Origin: an uncultured Parabacteroides sp.
GTDB lineage: Bacteria; Bacteroidota; Bacteroidia; Bacteroidales; Tannerellaceae
NCBI GenBank assembly: GCA_944325355.1
Contig: CALUZS010000010.1
Span: 1 to 64,000, forward strand
Direction: 5' to 3'
DNA length: 64,000 nucleotides
Shown here: piece after piece, positions 1 through 8,936 of the stretch
How positions within the stretch are numbered: the stretch's first letter is position 1
Layout: every line of letters begins with the position of its first letter
Made by a program: the position numbers and the translations under genes
Notes under the pieces: generated by a model
The model's database searches: none
What the model was told of the DNA's origin: nothing
The model's input: only the letters and a program-made list of their open reading frames with translations

Positions 1-71
1 CGTTGACGGATTCGAACCGCCGACCCTCTGCTTGTAAGGCAGATGCTCTGAACCAGCTGAGCTAAACGCCC
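1..71 (-). tRNA. tRNA-Val (anticodon UAC), 3' end cut by window edge
   Basis: Read on the minus strand this is a cloverleaf with 5' acceptor GGGCGTT, D-loop AGCTCAGCTGGTTCAGAGC, an anticodon loop CTTACAA giving UAC (Val), and a T-arm GGTTCGAATCC. The last four 3' bases lie outside the window. It is base-for-base identical to the complete copy at 113-187, so this is a tandem duplicate, probably co-transcribed from the promoter at 215-245. Confidence 0.95.
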
Positions 72-112
72 CAAAAGCTATGTGCTTCCGAGAACAAGTT
101 TTCGTTTTTGAG

Positions 113-187
113 TGGGCGTTGACGGATTCGAACCGCCGACCCTCTGCTTGTAAGGCAGATGCTCTGAACCAGCTGAGCTAAACGCCC
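113..187 (-). tRNA. tRNA-Val (anticodon UAC)
   Basis: A complete cloverleaf: the 7-bp acceptor GGGCGTT/AACGCCC, anticodon stem CTGCC/GGCAG around loop TTACAA-type sequence with UAC, T-arm GGTTCGAATCC, and discriminator A. No CCA is encoded. It is separated by 41 bases from an identical second copy downstream (1-71). It reads valine codons GUA/GUG, and perhaps GUU/GUC. Confidence 0.96.
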
Positions 188-214
188 AAAAAGATTTCTT
201 TCTCTAAAGCGTTG

Positions 215-245
215 CAAAGATACGCCTTTTTTTGTTCCTGCCAAA
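215..245 (-). promoter_or_regulatory. Bacteroidota-type promoter for the tRNA-Val pair
   Basis: On the minus strand TTTG (245-242), 19 bases, then TATCTTTG (222-215) matches the TTTG/TAnnTTTG -33/-7 consensus known for Bacteroides. It lies 28 bases upstream of the first tRNA-Val. Confidence 0.75.
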
Positions 246-449
246 TATTTTGGCTGTAAAAAAGAAATAAGTTCTTTTTTCGCATAGGTTTTTTTCTTTT
301 GTTGTCGGAATCGGAGAGATGCAGTGTGCGGATGGAGTGGAATTGTAAAAATAGTTTACCCGTATTGTTGAAATTCTTAATGGGACTTGAGGGAAAGGGA
401 ATAACTGGATAAATAGTGTTAAATGCGAACAAAAATATTGCGCAGTTAT

Positions 450-479
450 GTTGTATAACATATAAAGTTTATATATTTG
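450..479 (+). promoter_or_regulatory. candidate promoter of a small transcript
   Basis: GTTG (450-453), 18 bases, TATATTTG (472-479): a perfect -7 box with a 3-of-4 -33 box. No annotated gene follows on this strand. A hairpin terminator lies about 50 bases downstream. Confidence 0.4.
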
Positions 480-484
480 CACTG

Positions 485-552
485 TGTTTTTCATGGTATT
501 AGATTTAAGGTTAGCAATGAAGATTGGCTGTCTGTGAAGATGGCCTTTTTTT
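485..552 (+). ncRNA. candidate small RNA, promoter to terminator, about 68 nt
   Basis: Between the promoter-like element at 450-479 and a terminator (stem 526-532/539-545 with two G-U pairs, then seven T at 546-552) there is room for a transcript of about 68 nt. It contains one tiny open frame, 493-537 (ATG to TGA, 14 codons, peptide MVLDLRLAMKIGCL), whose stop falls in the terminator loop. It is convergent with the capA-like gene, so it cannot be that gene's leader. It could be a small RNA, a micro-protein or a chance arrangement. The rest of 188-572 shows nothing else that I can support. Confidence 0.35.
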
Positions 553-572
553 ATTTCCCTTTCTTTCCAAAT

Positions 573-1706
573 TCATTCAATCATATATTCATTGATATTC
601 TTTGTGTGTTGCCTGTATAATTCTCTGGAGTTTTTGAGGTATCTTTCCATACGTATTGTTTCGTTCTGGTTCATGAGACGGCGGTCATGGCTTGACGGGT
701 AGAGGATGTATTGTTTTTTTCCATTCAATGCAGGCCGGGAAGTCCATACGAATGTGTATCCGCAATCGGTAATATGTATCTGTCCGTCTTGTTTGGTGAG
801 ACAGATTTTCAGCATGATTCCTCCGTCGGTATTGTTTGCCGACATGTTTGAGATAAAGTTACCTAACGAATAGGCTAATAACCGTTGGTTGGAAACTTCT
901 TGTGTGTTGTTCTCTTGATGTAGCTCAATGGGCTGTATTACGTGCGGATGCCCTCCGATGATGTAATCTACCCCTTTTTGAAATAACCAGTCGGCTAATT
1001 GTTTGGTCGATTCTCCCGGTAATGAACGGTATTCCGTATCCCAGTGCATGCAGGCGATGATTAAGTCTGGCTTGCACTGTTTTGCTTCAAAGATATCGGC
1101 TTCCATCTGTTTCCGATTTATGTAGTTTACCATATTCGGAGGGGTGGGGGAGATTCCGTTTGTCCCATATGTATAGTTCAGCAGGACGATGCGAAATCCG
1201 TTCCTGTCGATGACCAGTGGGCATCGCCGTTGCCGTTCGAGCGAGTCCCGATATGTCCCGGTGTGATAGATCTGTAAAGAGTCAAGTAACCGTATGGTTC
1301 TTTCCAGTCCCTTTTGCCCTTTATCCAAGCAATGATTGTTGGCTGTCAGCATAATATCGAATCCTGCTTTTTTGATTGCCGATAGATATGCATCGGGAGC
1401 GCAGAAAAGCGGATAGCCGCTATAAGGTGCACCTCCGAGAGTTGTTTCCAAATTCCCTACGGCGATGTCAGCCGATGAAATCTCTTTTTGCACGAATGCA
1501 AAACATTCCGAATAGTCGTATGTGCCATCTGTTTGCCGTGCGGCATCTATCTGTCCTTGGTGTTGCATGAGGTCGCCGGCAAAAAGCAACGTAAGCGTGT
1601 CGGTTTGTGCTATTCCGTGCATAAAAGGGAACAGAAGCAGTACTGTTACGTAGAACAACTGAAAGGTTGTTGTTTTTCGTTTCTTGGAGTAGTTTTCCCG
1701 TTTCAT
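573..1706 (-). CDS. CapA-family (PGA_cap, metallophosphoesterase-like) exported protein
   Basis: A 377-residue protein counted from the ATG at 1706. An upstream in-frame ATG (1802) exists, but the later start begins directly with a basic N-terminus and one hydrophobic segment (about residues 15-33), a signal peptide or anchor. Metallophosphatase-like motifs follow in order: GDLMQH (44-49), NLE (85-87), ANNH (122-125), HWDTEY (221-226) and GGHPHV (251-256). This is the pattern of the PGA_cap domain of CapA, which takes part in poly-gamma-glutamate synthesis in bacilli. In Bacteroidales such genes are usually solitary and their substrate is unknown. No capsule genes adjoin it, so the polymer role is not supported here. 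It lies after folD on the same strand but behind a strong terminator (1783-1819), so it is probably transcribed alone. Confidence 0.8.
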   Translation of the reverse strand: MKRENYSKKRKTTTFQLFYVTVLLLFPFMHGIAQTDTLTLLFAGDLMQHQGQIDAARQTDGTYDYSECFAFVQKEISSADIAVGNLETTLGGAPYSGYPLFCAPDAYLSAIKKAGFDIMLTANNHCLDKGQKGLERTIRLLDSLQIYHTGTYRDSLERQRRCPLVIDRNGFRIVLLNYTYGTNGISPTPPNMVNYINRKQMEADIFEAKQCKPDLIIACMHWDTEYRSLPGESTKQLADWLFQKGVDYIIGGHPHVIQPIELHQENNTQEVSNQRLLAYSLGNFISNMSANNTDGGIMLKICLTKQDGQIHITDCGYTFVWTSRPALNGKKQYILYPSSHDRRLMNQNETIRMERYLKNSRELYRQHTKNINEYMIE

Positions 1707-1782
1707 GTAGACAATTGTTCTCGGGTGGTATAATAAGGGTGAGTAGCGTTCCGGTTTCCCGGAAAAAATTTGTGGATAGAAT

Positions 1783-1819
1783 AAAAAACTGCCGATGTTC
1801 ACCTTTATCGGCAGTTTTT
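1783..1819 (-). terminator. terminator after folD
   Basis: A perfect 9-bp stem ACTGCCGAT/ATCGGCAGT (1788-1796 with 1807-1815) is flanked by A-run and T-run, so it works in shape on both strands. On the minus strand it ends ffh-folD before the capA-like gene. Confidence 0.85.
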
Positions 1820-1870
1820 ATTTAAGTATGGCATGCGTTGCTTGTTATGGCAACGAACGGTATTTATTAC

Positions 1871-2755
1871 TTATTTGTATATGGCTTTTTTGCCGGCGAG
1901 TAAAGTGTTCCTCATCAGGGAAATGATTGTCATCGGTCCTACGCCACCGGGAACGGGTGTGATGAAAGAGCATTTTGGTGCAACCTCGTCGAATTTGACG
2001 TCTCCGGTCAGCTTGAAACCGCTTTTCCGGCTGGCGTCCGGTACGCGGGTTGTGCCGACGTCGATAACTACGGCTCCTTCTTTTACCATGTCTCCCTTTA
2101 AAAATTCAGGAACTCCCAGTGCCACGATGATAATATCCGCTTGCATGCACATCTCCTTCAGGTTTTTCGACCGGCTGTGGCAGATTGTTACTGTACAGTT
2201 GCCGGGATATGCTTTTTGCATCATCAGTGTTGCCATGGGCTTTCCGACAATGTTGCTGCGTCCTAACACTACGCAGTGTTTGCCTTCCGTTTCGATGTTG
2301 TACCGTTTGAGCAGTTCCAATATACCTGCCGGAGTAGCTGACACGAAGCATGGCAGGCCGATGGACATGCGCCCTACGTTAATCGGGTGGAATCCGTCCA
2401 CGTCTTTCCGGTAATCGATGGCTTCTATTATTTTCTGTTCCGAGATATGTTTCGGCAGTGGCAACTGTACGATAAAGCCGTCTATGTCGTTGTCTTTGTT
2501 TAGTTCATCTACTTTCCTGAGCAATTCGTCTTCGGTCACGTCGCTTTCGTAACGGATAAGTGTAGATTTGAACCCGATTTCCTCACATGTTTTTACTTTG
2601 CTGGCCACGTAGGTTTCGCTGCCACCATCGTGCCCTACAAGGATAGCGGCGAGGTGAGGAATTTTCCCTCCGGTTGCTTTAATCCGGGCTACTTCTTCCG
2701 CCATCTCCTGTTTCATGCAGGCAGAAGTAGCTTTACCATCTAATAGTTGATACAT
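1871..2755 (-). CDS. folD: bifunctional methylenetetrahydrofolate dehydrogenase/cyclohydrolase FolD
   Basis: A 294-residue cytosolic enzyme. It oxidises 5,10-methylene-THF with NAD(P)+ and hydrolyses methenyl-THF to 10-formyl-THF, supplying one-carbon units for purines and initiator tRNA. Visible signatures are YVASK (49-53) with the catalytic Lys53, VQLPLP (96-101), the Rossmann loop GRSNIVGKP (165-173) and the C-terminal [10 protein letters not shown]. The length is normal for the family. It starts 13 bases after the ffh stop, so the two genes are very likely one transcript, closed by the terminator at 1783-1819. Confidence 0.96.
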   Translation of the reverse strand: MYQLLDGKATSACMKQEMAEEVARIKATGGKIPHLAAILVGHDGGSETYVASKVKTCEEIGFKSTLIRYESDVTEDELLRKVDELNKDNDIDGFIVQLPLPKHISEQKIIEAIDYRKDVDGFHPINVGRMSIGLPCFVSATPAGILELLKRYNIETEGKHCVVLGRSNIVGKPMATLMMQKAYPGNCTVTICHSRSKNLKEMCMQADIIIVALGVPEFLKGDMVKEGAVVIDVGTTRVPDASRKSGFKLTGDVKFDEVAPKCSFITPVPGGVGPMTIISLMRNTLLAGKKAIYK

Positions 2756-2768
2756 AAAATCCTCCTTT

Positions 2769-4091
2769 TTAACGGAATGACGGGAACTTCTTGCTGCCTG
2801 GTTTTGCCGAAGTCAGCATCCGCATCATTTTCCGTGTTTCGTCAAATTGTTTCAGCAGTTTGTTTACTTCCTGGATACTTGTCCCGCTCCCTTTGGCTAT
2901 GCGTTGGCGGCGTGAGCCGTTTAAAATGGCAGGGTTCGAGCGTTCTTCCGGAGTCATGGAATAGATGATTGCTTCGATGCTTTTGAAAGCGTTGTCATCT
3001 ATGTCTACGTTTTTCAAAGCCTTCCCTACTCCCGGAATCATTGAAGCAAGTTCTTTCAGATTCCCCATTTTTTTGATTTGTTGTACCTGGGAGATGAAGT
3101 CGTTGAAGTCGAATTGGTTTTTTGCAATCTTCTTTTGCAACCGCTTCGCTTCTTTCTCATTAAATTGCTCTTGGGCGCGTTCTACCAAAGATACAATGTC
3201 ACCCATCCCTAAGATACGGTCTGCCATACGTTCGGGATGGAAAACATCAAGTGCGTCCATTTTCTCTCCGGTACCGACGAACTTGATAGGTTTGTCGACT
3301 ACGGTGCGGATAGAAAGGGCGGCACCGCCGCGCGTATCACCATCCAGTTTGGTTAATATGACACCATTGAAATCTAATCTGTCGTTAAACTCCTTGGCGG
3401 TGTTGACGGCGTCCTGTCCGGTCATGGCATCTACCACGAACAGTATTTCATTTGGTTTTATGGCTTCCTTGATAGCTGCAATTTCCTGCATCATTTCTTC
3501 ATCGATAGCTAAACGTCCGGCGGTATCGACAATGACGATATCGTTGTTTTTCGCTTTCGCTTCATTGATGGCATGCAGCGCTATCTGTACAGGGTCTTTG
3601 CTTTCCGGTTCCGAATATACGGGAACACCTATTTGTTCGCCTAAAACCTTGAGCTGTTCGATGGCTGCCGGACGGTAAACGTCGCAAGCCACCAGCAATG
3701 GCTTTTTGCTTTTCTTTGCCTTGAGCATGTTTGCCAGTTTGCCGGCAAAGGTCGTCTTACCGGAACCTTGCAATCCGGACATCAGGATTACGGTAGGATT
3801 CCCGTCGAGTTGCAATTCGCTTGCTGAACCTCCCATTAACTCCGCCAATTCGTCGTGTACAATCTTAATCATCAATTGCCCCGGTTTGACGGAAGTCAAT
3901 ACGTTTTGTCCCAAGGCTTTTTCTTTTACACGGTCGGTAAATTGTTTGGCGACTTTATAGTTTACATCGGCATCCAGCAATGCGCGGCGAACATCCTTCA
4001 ATGTTTCTGCGATGTTAATCTCGGTGATTTTTCCTTCGCCTTTCAACAACTTGAAAGAGCGTTCTAATCTTTCGCTAAGATTCTCAAACAT
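2769..4091 (-). CDS. ffh: signal recognition particle GTPase Ffh
   Basis: A 440-residue SRP54 homologue that binds 4.5S RNA and signal peptides and delivers nascent chains to FtsY and SecYEG. Domains in order are the helical N domain (1-95), the GTPase G domain with GLQGSGKTT (106-114), DTAGR (189-193) and [10 protein letters not shown] (247-256), then the signal-peptide-binding M domain (about 300-433). The length is typical. It is first gene of an ffh-folD transcript. A TACATTTG -7 box lies about 100 bases upstream of the start. Confidence 0.97.
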   Translation of the reverse strand: MFENLSERLERSFKLLKGEGKITEINIAETLKDVRRALLDADVNYKVAKQFTDRVKEKALGQNVLTSVKPGQLMIKIVHDELAELMGGSASELQLDGNPTVILMSGLQGSGKTTFAGKLANMLKAKKSKKPLLVACDVYRPAAIEQLKVLGEQIGVPVYSEPESKDPVQIALHAINEAKAKNNDIVIVDTAGRLAIDEEMMQEIAAIKEAIKPNEILFVVDAMTGQDAVNTAKEFNDRLDFNGVILTKLDGDTRGGAALSIRTVVDKPIKFVGTGEKMDALDVFHPERMADRILGMGDIVSLVERAQEQFNEKEAKRLQKKIAKNQFDFNDFISQVQQIKKMGNLKELASMIPGVGKALKNVDIDDNAFKSIEAIIYSMTPEERSNPAILNGSRRQRIAKGSGTSIQEVNKLLKQFDETRKMMRMLTSAKPGSKKFPSFR

Positions 4092-4185
4092 AATTTGCGT
4101 ATATAGTTTAATTATTATTCAAAATTTGAAAGTAATAGCCCTGTTTGTGTTCCCAGTTGCAGTGCTCTTTGTGTACAATATTGCG

Positions 4186-4193
4186 CAAATGTA
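4186..4193 (-). promoter_or_regulatory. -7 box of probable ffh promoter
   Basis: TACATTTG on the minus strand matches TAnnTTTG. A TTTG -33 box at the usual 19-base spacing is not clear. The 5' leader to ffh would be about 90 bases. Confidence 0.4.
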
Positions 4194-4223
4194 CAAAAAA
4201 GAGTGTAATATATAATGCAAAAC

Positions 4224-4252
4224 AAAAAAGCATTGTCTCAAAAAGACAATGC
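4224..4252 (-). terminator. terminator of panC-panD
   Basis: The 9-bp perfect stem GCATTGTCT/AGACAATGC (4230-4238 with 4244-4252) is followed on the minus strand by TTTTTTGTTTT. It sits 24 bases after the panD stop. Confidence 0.88.
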
Positions 4253-4275
4253 TCCTTTGCCATATTTGGATGAAA

Positions 4276-4629
4276 TTACTTAATCAGTTTGTTGGTCGCT
4301 GTATCGGGGAAAACGACTGCCGGCTTGAAATGTTTGGCTTCTTCGAAATCCATGAGGGCATACGACATGATGATGATGACATCCCCTGGCTGTACTTTTC
4401 GTGCTGCCGCTCCATTCAGGCAAACGACACCCGAGCCACGTTCGCCTTTGATTACATAGGTTTCAAAGCGTTCTCCGTTGTTGTTGTCTACAATTGCAAC
4501 TTTTTCGTTTGGAATCAGGTTGGCAGCATCCATCAAATCTTCGTCGATGGTAATGCTTCCGATGTAATTCAAATCGGCTTCGGTGACTGTGACCCGGTGA
4601 ATCTTTGATTTTACAACTTCAATATACAT
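4276..4629 (-). CDS. panD: aspartate 1-decarboxylase PanD (pyruvoyl proenzyme)
   Basis: A 117-residue proenzyme that decarboxylates L-aspartate to beta-alanine, the second substrate of PanC in pantothenate/CoA synthesis. The self-cleavage site Gly24-Ser25 is visible in YIGS (22-25). Ser25 becomes the pyruvoyl group. Lys9 and Tyr22 of the family are present near the N-terminus. It lies 58 bases downstream of panC on the same strand and ahead of a strong terminator, so the two genes form a short panCD operon. Confidence 0.96.
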   Translation of the reverse strand: MYIEVVKSKIHRVTVTEADLNYIGSITIDEDLMDAANLIPNEKVAIVDNNNGERFETYVIKGERGSGVVCLNGAAARKVQPGDVIIIMSYALMDFEEAKHFKPAVVFPDTATNKLIK

Positions 4630-4687
4630 ACTATTTCCTGTTTGTCAACAAACTGATATTCTCCTTTCCTTTCAGGGAATATCAAAA

Positions 4688-5542
4688 TTATTTGGATAAT
4701 GGTTGGTACTTGATGTTGTCGATTAGGCGGACTTCCCCGCAATATACGGCGATACATCCTACCGGATAATCCGTATCCGACCATTGCGATATGGATTGCA
4801 GCGTGTTGCCGTCAACGATTTCATAATATTCTACGCGCATTTCCGGAACAGCGTTAATTGTGCTCGTCACATAATCGATAACCTCTTGTACGCTTTTTTC
4901 GGGTGCAAAGTTAACACTTTCTTTTAAGGTGCGAGCAATAACCGGAGCTTTTTGACGTTGCCCGGCTGTCAATCGCACATTTCTGCTGCTCAATGCCAAT
5001 CCGTCTTCTTCACGCAGGATTGGGCAGTCAACAATATTTACGGGAATGCCAAGCTGTTTGACCATTGCCCGGATGACGGCTATTTGTTGGAAATCTTTTT
5101 CTCCGAAATAGGCATTGTCGGGTTCTACGGCGTAAAAGAGTTTACTTACGATTTGAGCGACGCCGTTGAAATGTCCCGGCCGACGGATTCCTTCCATGAC
5201 AGAAGATACGGTTCCGAAATCGAATTGTCTGGTATCTGGTTCCGGATACATCTCTTCAACAGAGGGAGCGAAAGCGACAGCACATCCGGCTTGTTCCAGT
5301 AATTTGCAGTCTTGCTCCAGCGTCCGGGGATAAGTTTCCAAATCGTGTTTGTCGTTGAACTGGGTCGGATTTACGAAGATGCTGACTACGCAAATATCGT
5401 TCTCGCTTATACATTTTTTTACTAAACTGAGATGCCCGGCGTGCAGCGCACCCATTGTGGGAACAAATCCAATTTTTTTATTATCTTTCTTGTATTCAGA
5501 AAGATAAGATTTTAAATCTTTGATATTGTCTATTACTTTCAT
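4688..5542 (-). CDS. panC: pantothenate synthetase PanC
   Basis: A 284-residue enzyme that joins pantoate and beta-alanine with ATP through a pantoyl-adenylate. Signatures are [10 protein letters not shown] (28-37) with the nucleotidyltransferase HAGH (HIGH-type) motif, the FVNPTQF segment (about 57-63), and LSSRN near 183-187, which stands for the KMSKS-like loop. The length is normal. It is divergent from the glycogen-synthase-like gene at 5638, the same neighbourhood I recall from Bacteroides genomes. panB is not in the window. Confidence 0.96.
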   Translation of the reverse strand: MKVIDNIKDLKSYLSEYKKDNKKIGFVPTMGALHAGHLSLVKKCISENDICVVSIFVNPTQFNDKHDLETYPRTLEQDCKLLEQAGCAVAFAPSVEEMYPEPDTRQFDFGTVSSVMEGIRRPGHFNGVAQIVSKLFYAVEPDNAYFGEKDFQQIAVIRAMVKQLGIPVNIVDCPILREEDGLALSSRNVRLTAGQRQKAPVIARTLKESVNFAPEKSVQEVIDYVTSTINAVPEMRVEYYEIVDGNTLQSISQWSDTDYPVGCIAVYCGEVRLIDNIKYQPLSK

Positions 5543-5606
5543 TGCAATAAATGCTTAATCACGGTGCAAAGCAACTAAATAATTATCGTAAATGAAAGAT
5601 TTTTCG

Positions 5607-5614
5607 TATCTTTG
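5607..5614 (+). promoter_or_regulatory. -7 box before the glycogen-synthase-like gene
   Basis: TATCTTTG sits 24 bases before the ATG at 5638. This excludes an upstream in-frame start at 5592 and supports 5638. The -33 box is poor. Confidence 0.5.
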
Positions 5615-5637
5615 TTGCGAAATAAAAAGAAGAAAGA

Positions 5638-6465
5638 ATGGATGCAAAAAGAATCTTATTTATAGCTCAAGAAATCTTTCCTTATTCGCCAGAATCGGAA
5701 ATCGCGACGATTTGTCGGAATTTGCCACAAGGAATACAGGAACGGGGGCGGGAAATAAGGACTTTCATGCCAAAATATGGAAACATTAATGAACGGCGGA
5801 ACCAGTTGCATGAAGTGATTCGTCTATCGGGAATGAACTTGATTATAGACGACACCGATCATCCTCTGATTATCAAAGTTGCATCTATTCAGGCTGCAAG
5901 AATGCAGGTTTATTTCATAGATAATGATGATTATTTCCAACGAAAAGCGGCTGTTTGCGATGAAAACGGCAATGAGTTTGAAGACAATGACGAGCGCTCA
6001 ATTTTCTATTCGAGGGGCGTATTGGAGACAGTTAAAAAGCTGCGTTGGATTCCGGATTTGATACATTGTCATGGTTGGATGTCGGCTGTTACGGCGCTTT
6101 ATATCAAACGGATGTATGCCGATGACCCTTGCCTGCGGAATGCAAAAGTCGTTTATTCCGTTTACAATGATGAGTTTAATATTCCTTTTCGCGAAGGCTT
6201 TGCTAAACAGCTTGTCATGGATGGAGCGAAAGAAAGCGATGTGAAGAATTTGAAGAAAGATTCCAGTTTTGTAGGGCTTACTAAACTTGCCATTGATTTT
6301 GCTGATGGTGTTATCCAGGGTAGCGAACATATCAATGCGGAAATTGGAGAATATATAGATAAAAAGAAAGCTAAAAAATACTTCCTTCCTTATCAGCCGT
6401 CGGACGTTTATATAGATAAAATCAATGAATTTTACGATATCGTCTTGGAAGGGAAAAATAACTAA
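5638..6465 (+). CDS. one-domain glycogen/starch synthase-like protein (GT5 N-terminal half)
   Basis: A 275-residue protein matching only the N-terminal Rossmann domain of GT5 glycogen synthases: RILFIAQEIFPYSPES at the start, FIDNDDYF (93-100), SIFYSRG (121-127) and DLIHCHGW (140-147). Two things normally needed for catalysis are missing. The KxGGL ADP-glucose loop near the N-terminus is replaced by SPESEIA, and the whole C-terminal GT-B half is absent although the frame ends cleanly. This is therefore probably a stable family of non-catalytic or differently acting proteins, not a truncation in this genome. It is followed after 10 bases by a DUF4270 lipoprotein gene, probably co-transcribed. 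Function unknown. Confidence 0.8.
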   Translation: MDAKRILFIAQEIFPYSPESEIATICRNLPQGIQERGREIRTFMPKYGNINERRNQLHEVIRLSGMNLIIDDTDHPLIIKVASIQAARMQVYFIDNDDYFQRKAAVCDENGNEFEDNDERSIFYSRGVLETVKKLRWIPDLIHCHGWMSAVTALYIKRMYADDPCLRNAKVVYSVYNDEFNIPFREGFAKQLVMDGAKESDVKNLKKDSSFVGLTKLAIDFADGVIQGSEHINAEIGEYIDKKKAKKYFLPYQPSDVYIDKINEFYDIVLEGKNN

Positions 6466-6475
6466 ATAGTTTCAG

Positions 6476-7843
6476 ATGAAAAACCGGTTGTTTATACTTG
6501 GTGTCGGCCTTGGATTGGCAATCTTGGGCGGATGTAATGATGAGTTAAGTGAGGTTGGGTCTTCTATCCAACCGGATGGGGATAAATCCTTTGTTTATGT
6601 GGATTCTTTCCAGTTGTCGGCGAAAACTGTTTTGATGGATTCCGTTTACGCGCGGACAACAAGCGGCTTGTTGGGTGAGATATATGATCCATTGTATGGG
6701 AATATCAAATCCGATTATTTATGCCAATTTTATTGTCCGGAGAATTACCAGTTTCAGAATACACCTCTTAACGGGGTAATCGATTCTATGGATTTGAGAA
6801 TCTTTTATTCTTCGTGGGTGGGTGATTCGTTGACCCCTATGCAGGTAACAGTTTATCCGATATCGACTGTCCCGGAAAGAAATTTTTATACAAATGTAGA
6901 TCCGGAGAAGTATTGTGACATGCAGACCGTTTTGGGGCAGAAAATGTATACGGCGTATGACGTGACTATTTCAGATTCTGTTAGAAATGGTCTCACTTCT
7001 ACCACCTATACGCCGGTGGTGCGTGTGAAACTTCCCACCGAAATAGGACAGGATTTCTATAACGAGACAGTAAATAATCCGGGCTCTTTCGAAAACCAGG
7101 ATGCTTTCAATCAGTACTTTCCAGGTCTCTATATTACGAATACATTCGGTTCAGGAAATTTGTTGACGGTTTATCAAACAAGTTTCTTTATTTATTATAG
7201 ATATACGGTAGAGGGAAGTGCAGGACAGGACTCGATTGTAAATGGCAGGGAGCAATTTAATGTGACCAGGGAGGTTATCCAATTAAATCATGTAGCAAAT
7301 GCCAATTTGGAGCCTTTGTTGCTGCCGGATGAGAAGTATACGTATATGAGAACGCCTGCCGGTGTTTATACAGAATTGACACTCCCTATTACTGAAATAA
7401 AGGAAACAGTTGGGAGCCGCTTTTTGAATAATCTGCCTTTGACATTGCACGCAATGCCGCAGGAAAATTGGGATTATGCCTTTGAACCGCCATCGTATCT
7501 GTTGTTGCTGCCAACTGATTCGGTAAAAGGCTTTTTTGAGCAAAACAAAGTTGAGAATAATGAGACCGCTTTTTTGTCAGGTATCTATGACTCCTCAACT
7601 CGTACTTATACATTTGGGAATATTTCTAATCTAATAAAGTATCAGTTGGAAAATGCTCCGGACGAAGATTTGCAGGTGTCTGTGATTCCTGTCAGCCGAG
7701 AGACGCAGAGTGATTCGTACAGTGGGACGGAGTATACAGTTACATTAAGCAATTATATGCTTCCTTCCGGAGTGAAGATTGTGAAAGATAACGATTATAT
7801 GAAGGTAGGCTTGACAACGAGTGAGTATAATTCAGATAGATAA
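6476..7843 (+). CDS. DUF4270-type lipoprotein
   Basis: A 455-residue exported protein. The N-terminus has a hydrophobic segment ending in the lipobox LGGC (17-20), so Cys20 is probably acylated. The mature part is rich in beta-strand-type sequence and carries repeated elements such as DSVYARTTSGLLGEIYDPLYG (about 57-77) that I associate with DUF4270. No catalytic motif is evident. It lies 10 bases after the glycogen-synthase-like gene and ends before a strong terminator (7875-7906), forming a two-gene operon. An outer-membrane or periplasmic location is likely; its role is unknown. Confidence 0.8.
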   Translation: MKNRLFILGVGLGLAILGGCNDELSEVGSSIQPDGDKSFVYVDSFQLSAKTVLMDSVYARTTSGLLGEIYDPLYGNIKSDYLCQFYCPENYQFQNTPLNGVIDSMDLRIFYSSWVGDSLTPMQVTVYPISTVPERNFYTNVDPEKYCDMQTVLGQKMYTAYDVTISDSVRNGLTSTTYTPVVRVKLPTEIGQDFYNETVNNPGSFENQDAFNQYFPGLYITNTFGSGNLLTVYQTSFFIYYRYTVEGSAGQDSIVNGREQFNVTREVIQLNHVANANLEPLLLPDEKYTYMRTPAGVYTELTLPITEIKETVGSRFLNNLPLTLHAMPQENWDYAFEPPSYLLLLPTDSVKGFFEQNKVENNETAFLSGIYDSSTRTYTFGNISNLIKYQLENAPDEDLQVSVIPVSRETQSDSYSGTEYTVTLSNYMLPSGVKIVKDNDYMKVGLTTSEYNSDR

Positions 7844-7874
7844 AAAATCAATATAGAGAAAAAATCCTTTTTTG

Positions 7875-7906
7875 AGGTCGGAGATATATAAATGTCCGAC
7901 CTTTTT
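7875..7906 (+). terminator. terminator after the DUF4270 gene
   Basis: The stem AGGTCGGA/TCCGACCT (7875-7882 with 7895-7902) is followed by TTTTTC. Between here and 8062 nothing further is recognisable. Confidence 0.85.
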
Positions 7907-8062
7907 CTTTTCCAAAATATTCCGGTCTTTCGGGAAAAAGGTTGCGGTTTTATCGGAGAAGATGCTGATTTGTTAGAAAAAAAGACCCCGGTTTTTTAGT
8001 GTCTTGGAAAGGGCTTCTTGGTGTTGATTGTAGAAGGTAAATCTGTATTGCGTAAGATTAAT

Positions 8063-8099
8063 AAAAAAACCGGACAGATTTCAGTGAAACCGTCCGGTT
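8063..8099 (-). terminator. terminator after the DUF4491 gene
   Basis: The perfect 8-bp stem AACCGGAC/GTCCGGTT (8068-8075 with 8092-8099) is followed by a T-run on the minus strand (A-run 8063-8069). It closes the long minus-strand gene series. Confidence 0.82.
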
Positions 8100-8144
8100 A
8101 TCGTTCAATAAAATACCGCTGTTCTTCTTCAGCAATATGTCTTT

Positions 8145-8447
8145 TTATTCTTTAGGAGTTTTCTTTTTGCGTTTTGGGTTCTCCGGGAACCATCCTTTCT
8201 TGACCCGCTCTTGTTGTTCAAATAGCTCTTTTATTGTCCAGAAAGAGGAGAAAGAAAATACTCCGCATAGTATAGAAACGACTGTGTTTTCGATAAATAG
8301 TGAAGCGGCAATTCCAGCAATTCCCAATATGAGGAAGAACCACCAGCATTTTACACCCCAATAGTATTCGGCTTTGATGGTGATTGGGTGGAAGATTCCA
8401 ATGATTAGAAATGTGGCAATGCCCACTAAAACACCTTCGTAATTCAT
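8145..8447 (-). CDS. small inner-membrane protein, DUF4491 family
   Basis: A 100-residue protein with three to four hydrophobic segments (about 5-22, 33-50, 54-72) and a basic, lysine-rich tail ending KRKKKTPKE. The N-terminus MNYEGVLVGIATFLIIGIFH is typical of DUF4491 as I remember it, a Bacteroidota family without known function. It is the last gene of the minus-strand series after secG (78 bases apart), ending at the terminator 8063-8099. Confidence 0.7.
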   Translation of the reverse strand: MNYEGVLVGIATFLIIGIFHPITIKAEYYWGVKCWWFFLILGIAGIAASLFIENTVVSILCGVFSFSSFWTIKELFEQQERVKKGWFPENPKRKKKTPKE

Positions 8448-8525
8448 TTCAAAAAATAGAAAAAGCAGTCTCTCAATAATTTGATGAATGATTTCCTTTA
8501 ATCCTTTTTGCCTGTTTCCTATTTA

Positions 8526-8933
8526 TTATTTTGATTCCTCGGTGTTCGACGGAGTTGTTTCTGTCTGGTTGGTCGCGTCTTGTTGCTCATTTGCCTGGTT
8601 CGGTGTTACAGGCTGTTGTGCTGTCCCGAAGTCAGGTGCAATCGCATTCGGATCTATTGTAACCGTATTCTGGACCTGGTTTTGTATTTCCGATTGATTT
8701 GTATTGTGAGAGTCGGGAATAAAAGCAGTGATAACCATGCATAGAACAACAACAACCCCTGCCAATGTCCAAGTTGCCTTTTCGATAGAATCGGTTGTTT
8801 TGCGGACTCCCATTATTTTGTTAGCTGAAGAGAACCCGGAAGCCAAACCGCCTCCTTTGGAATTTTGAATAAGCACCACGAAAATTAAGAGCAGTGATGC
8901 AACCAAAATGATACCAGAAATAAATTCGTACAT
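8526..8933 (-). CDS. secG: preprotein translocase subunit SecG
   Basis: A 135-residue inner-membrane protein, the accessory subunit of SecYEG. Two membrane segments (about 5-24 and 55-74) flank the conserved cytosolic loop with NSKGGGLASGFSS (24-36). The C-terminal tail (about 78-135) is long, Gln/Asn/Thr-rich and of low complexity, longer than in proteobacterial SecG and common in Bacteroidota. It begins 3 bases after the TPR gene. Confidence 0.92.
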   Translation of the reverse strand: MYEFISGIILVASLLLIFVVLIQNSKGGGLASGFSSANKIMGVRKTTDSIEKATWTLAGVVVVLCMVITAFIPDSHNTNQSEIQNQVQNTVTIDPNAIAPDFGTAQQPVTPNQANEQQDATNQTETTPSNTEESK

Positions 8934-8936
8934 TTT

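Noticed and set aside
1-187. Tandem tRNA-Val as an integration site of a mobile element
   Set aside because: Both copies are intact where visible and no integrase, att repeat or foreign gene lies inside the window; simple tandem duplication explains it.
178-494. Overlapping minus-strand frames between tRNA-Val and the CapA-like gene
   Set aside because: They cross the tRNA-Val gene or its promoter and have no protein-like composition.
1828-1850. TGGCATGCGTTGCTT as a sigma-54 promoter
   Set aside because: Only 8 bases separate the GG and GC elements instead of 10, and it lies between a gene end and a terminator.
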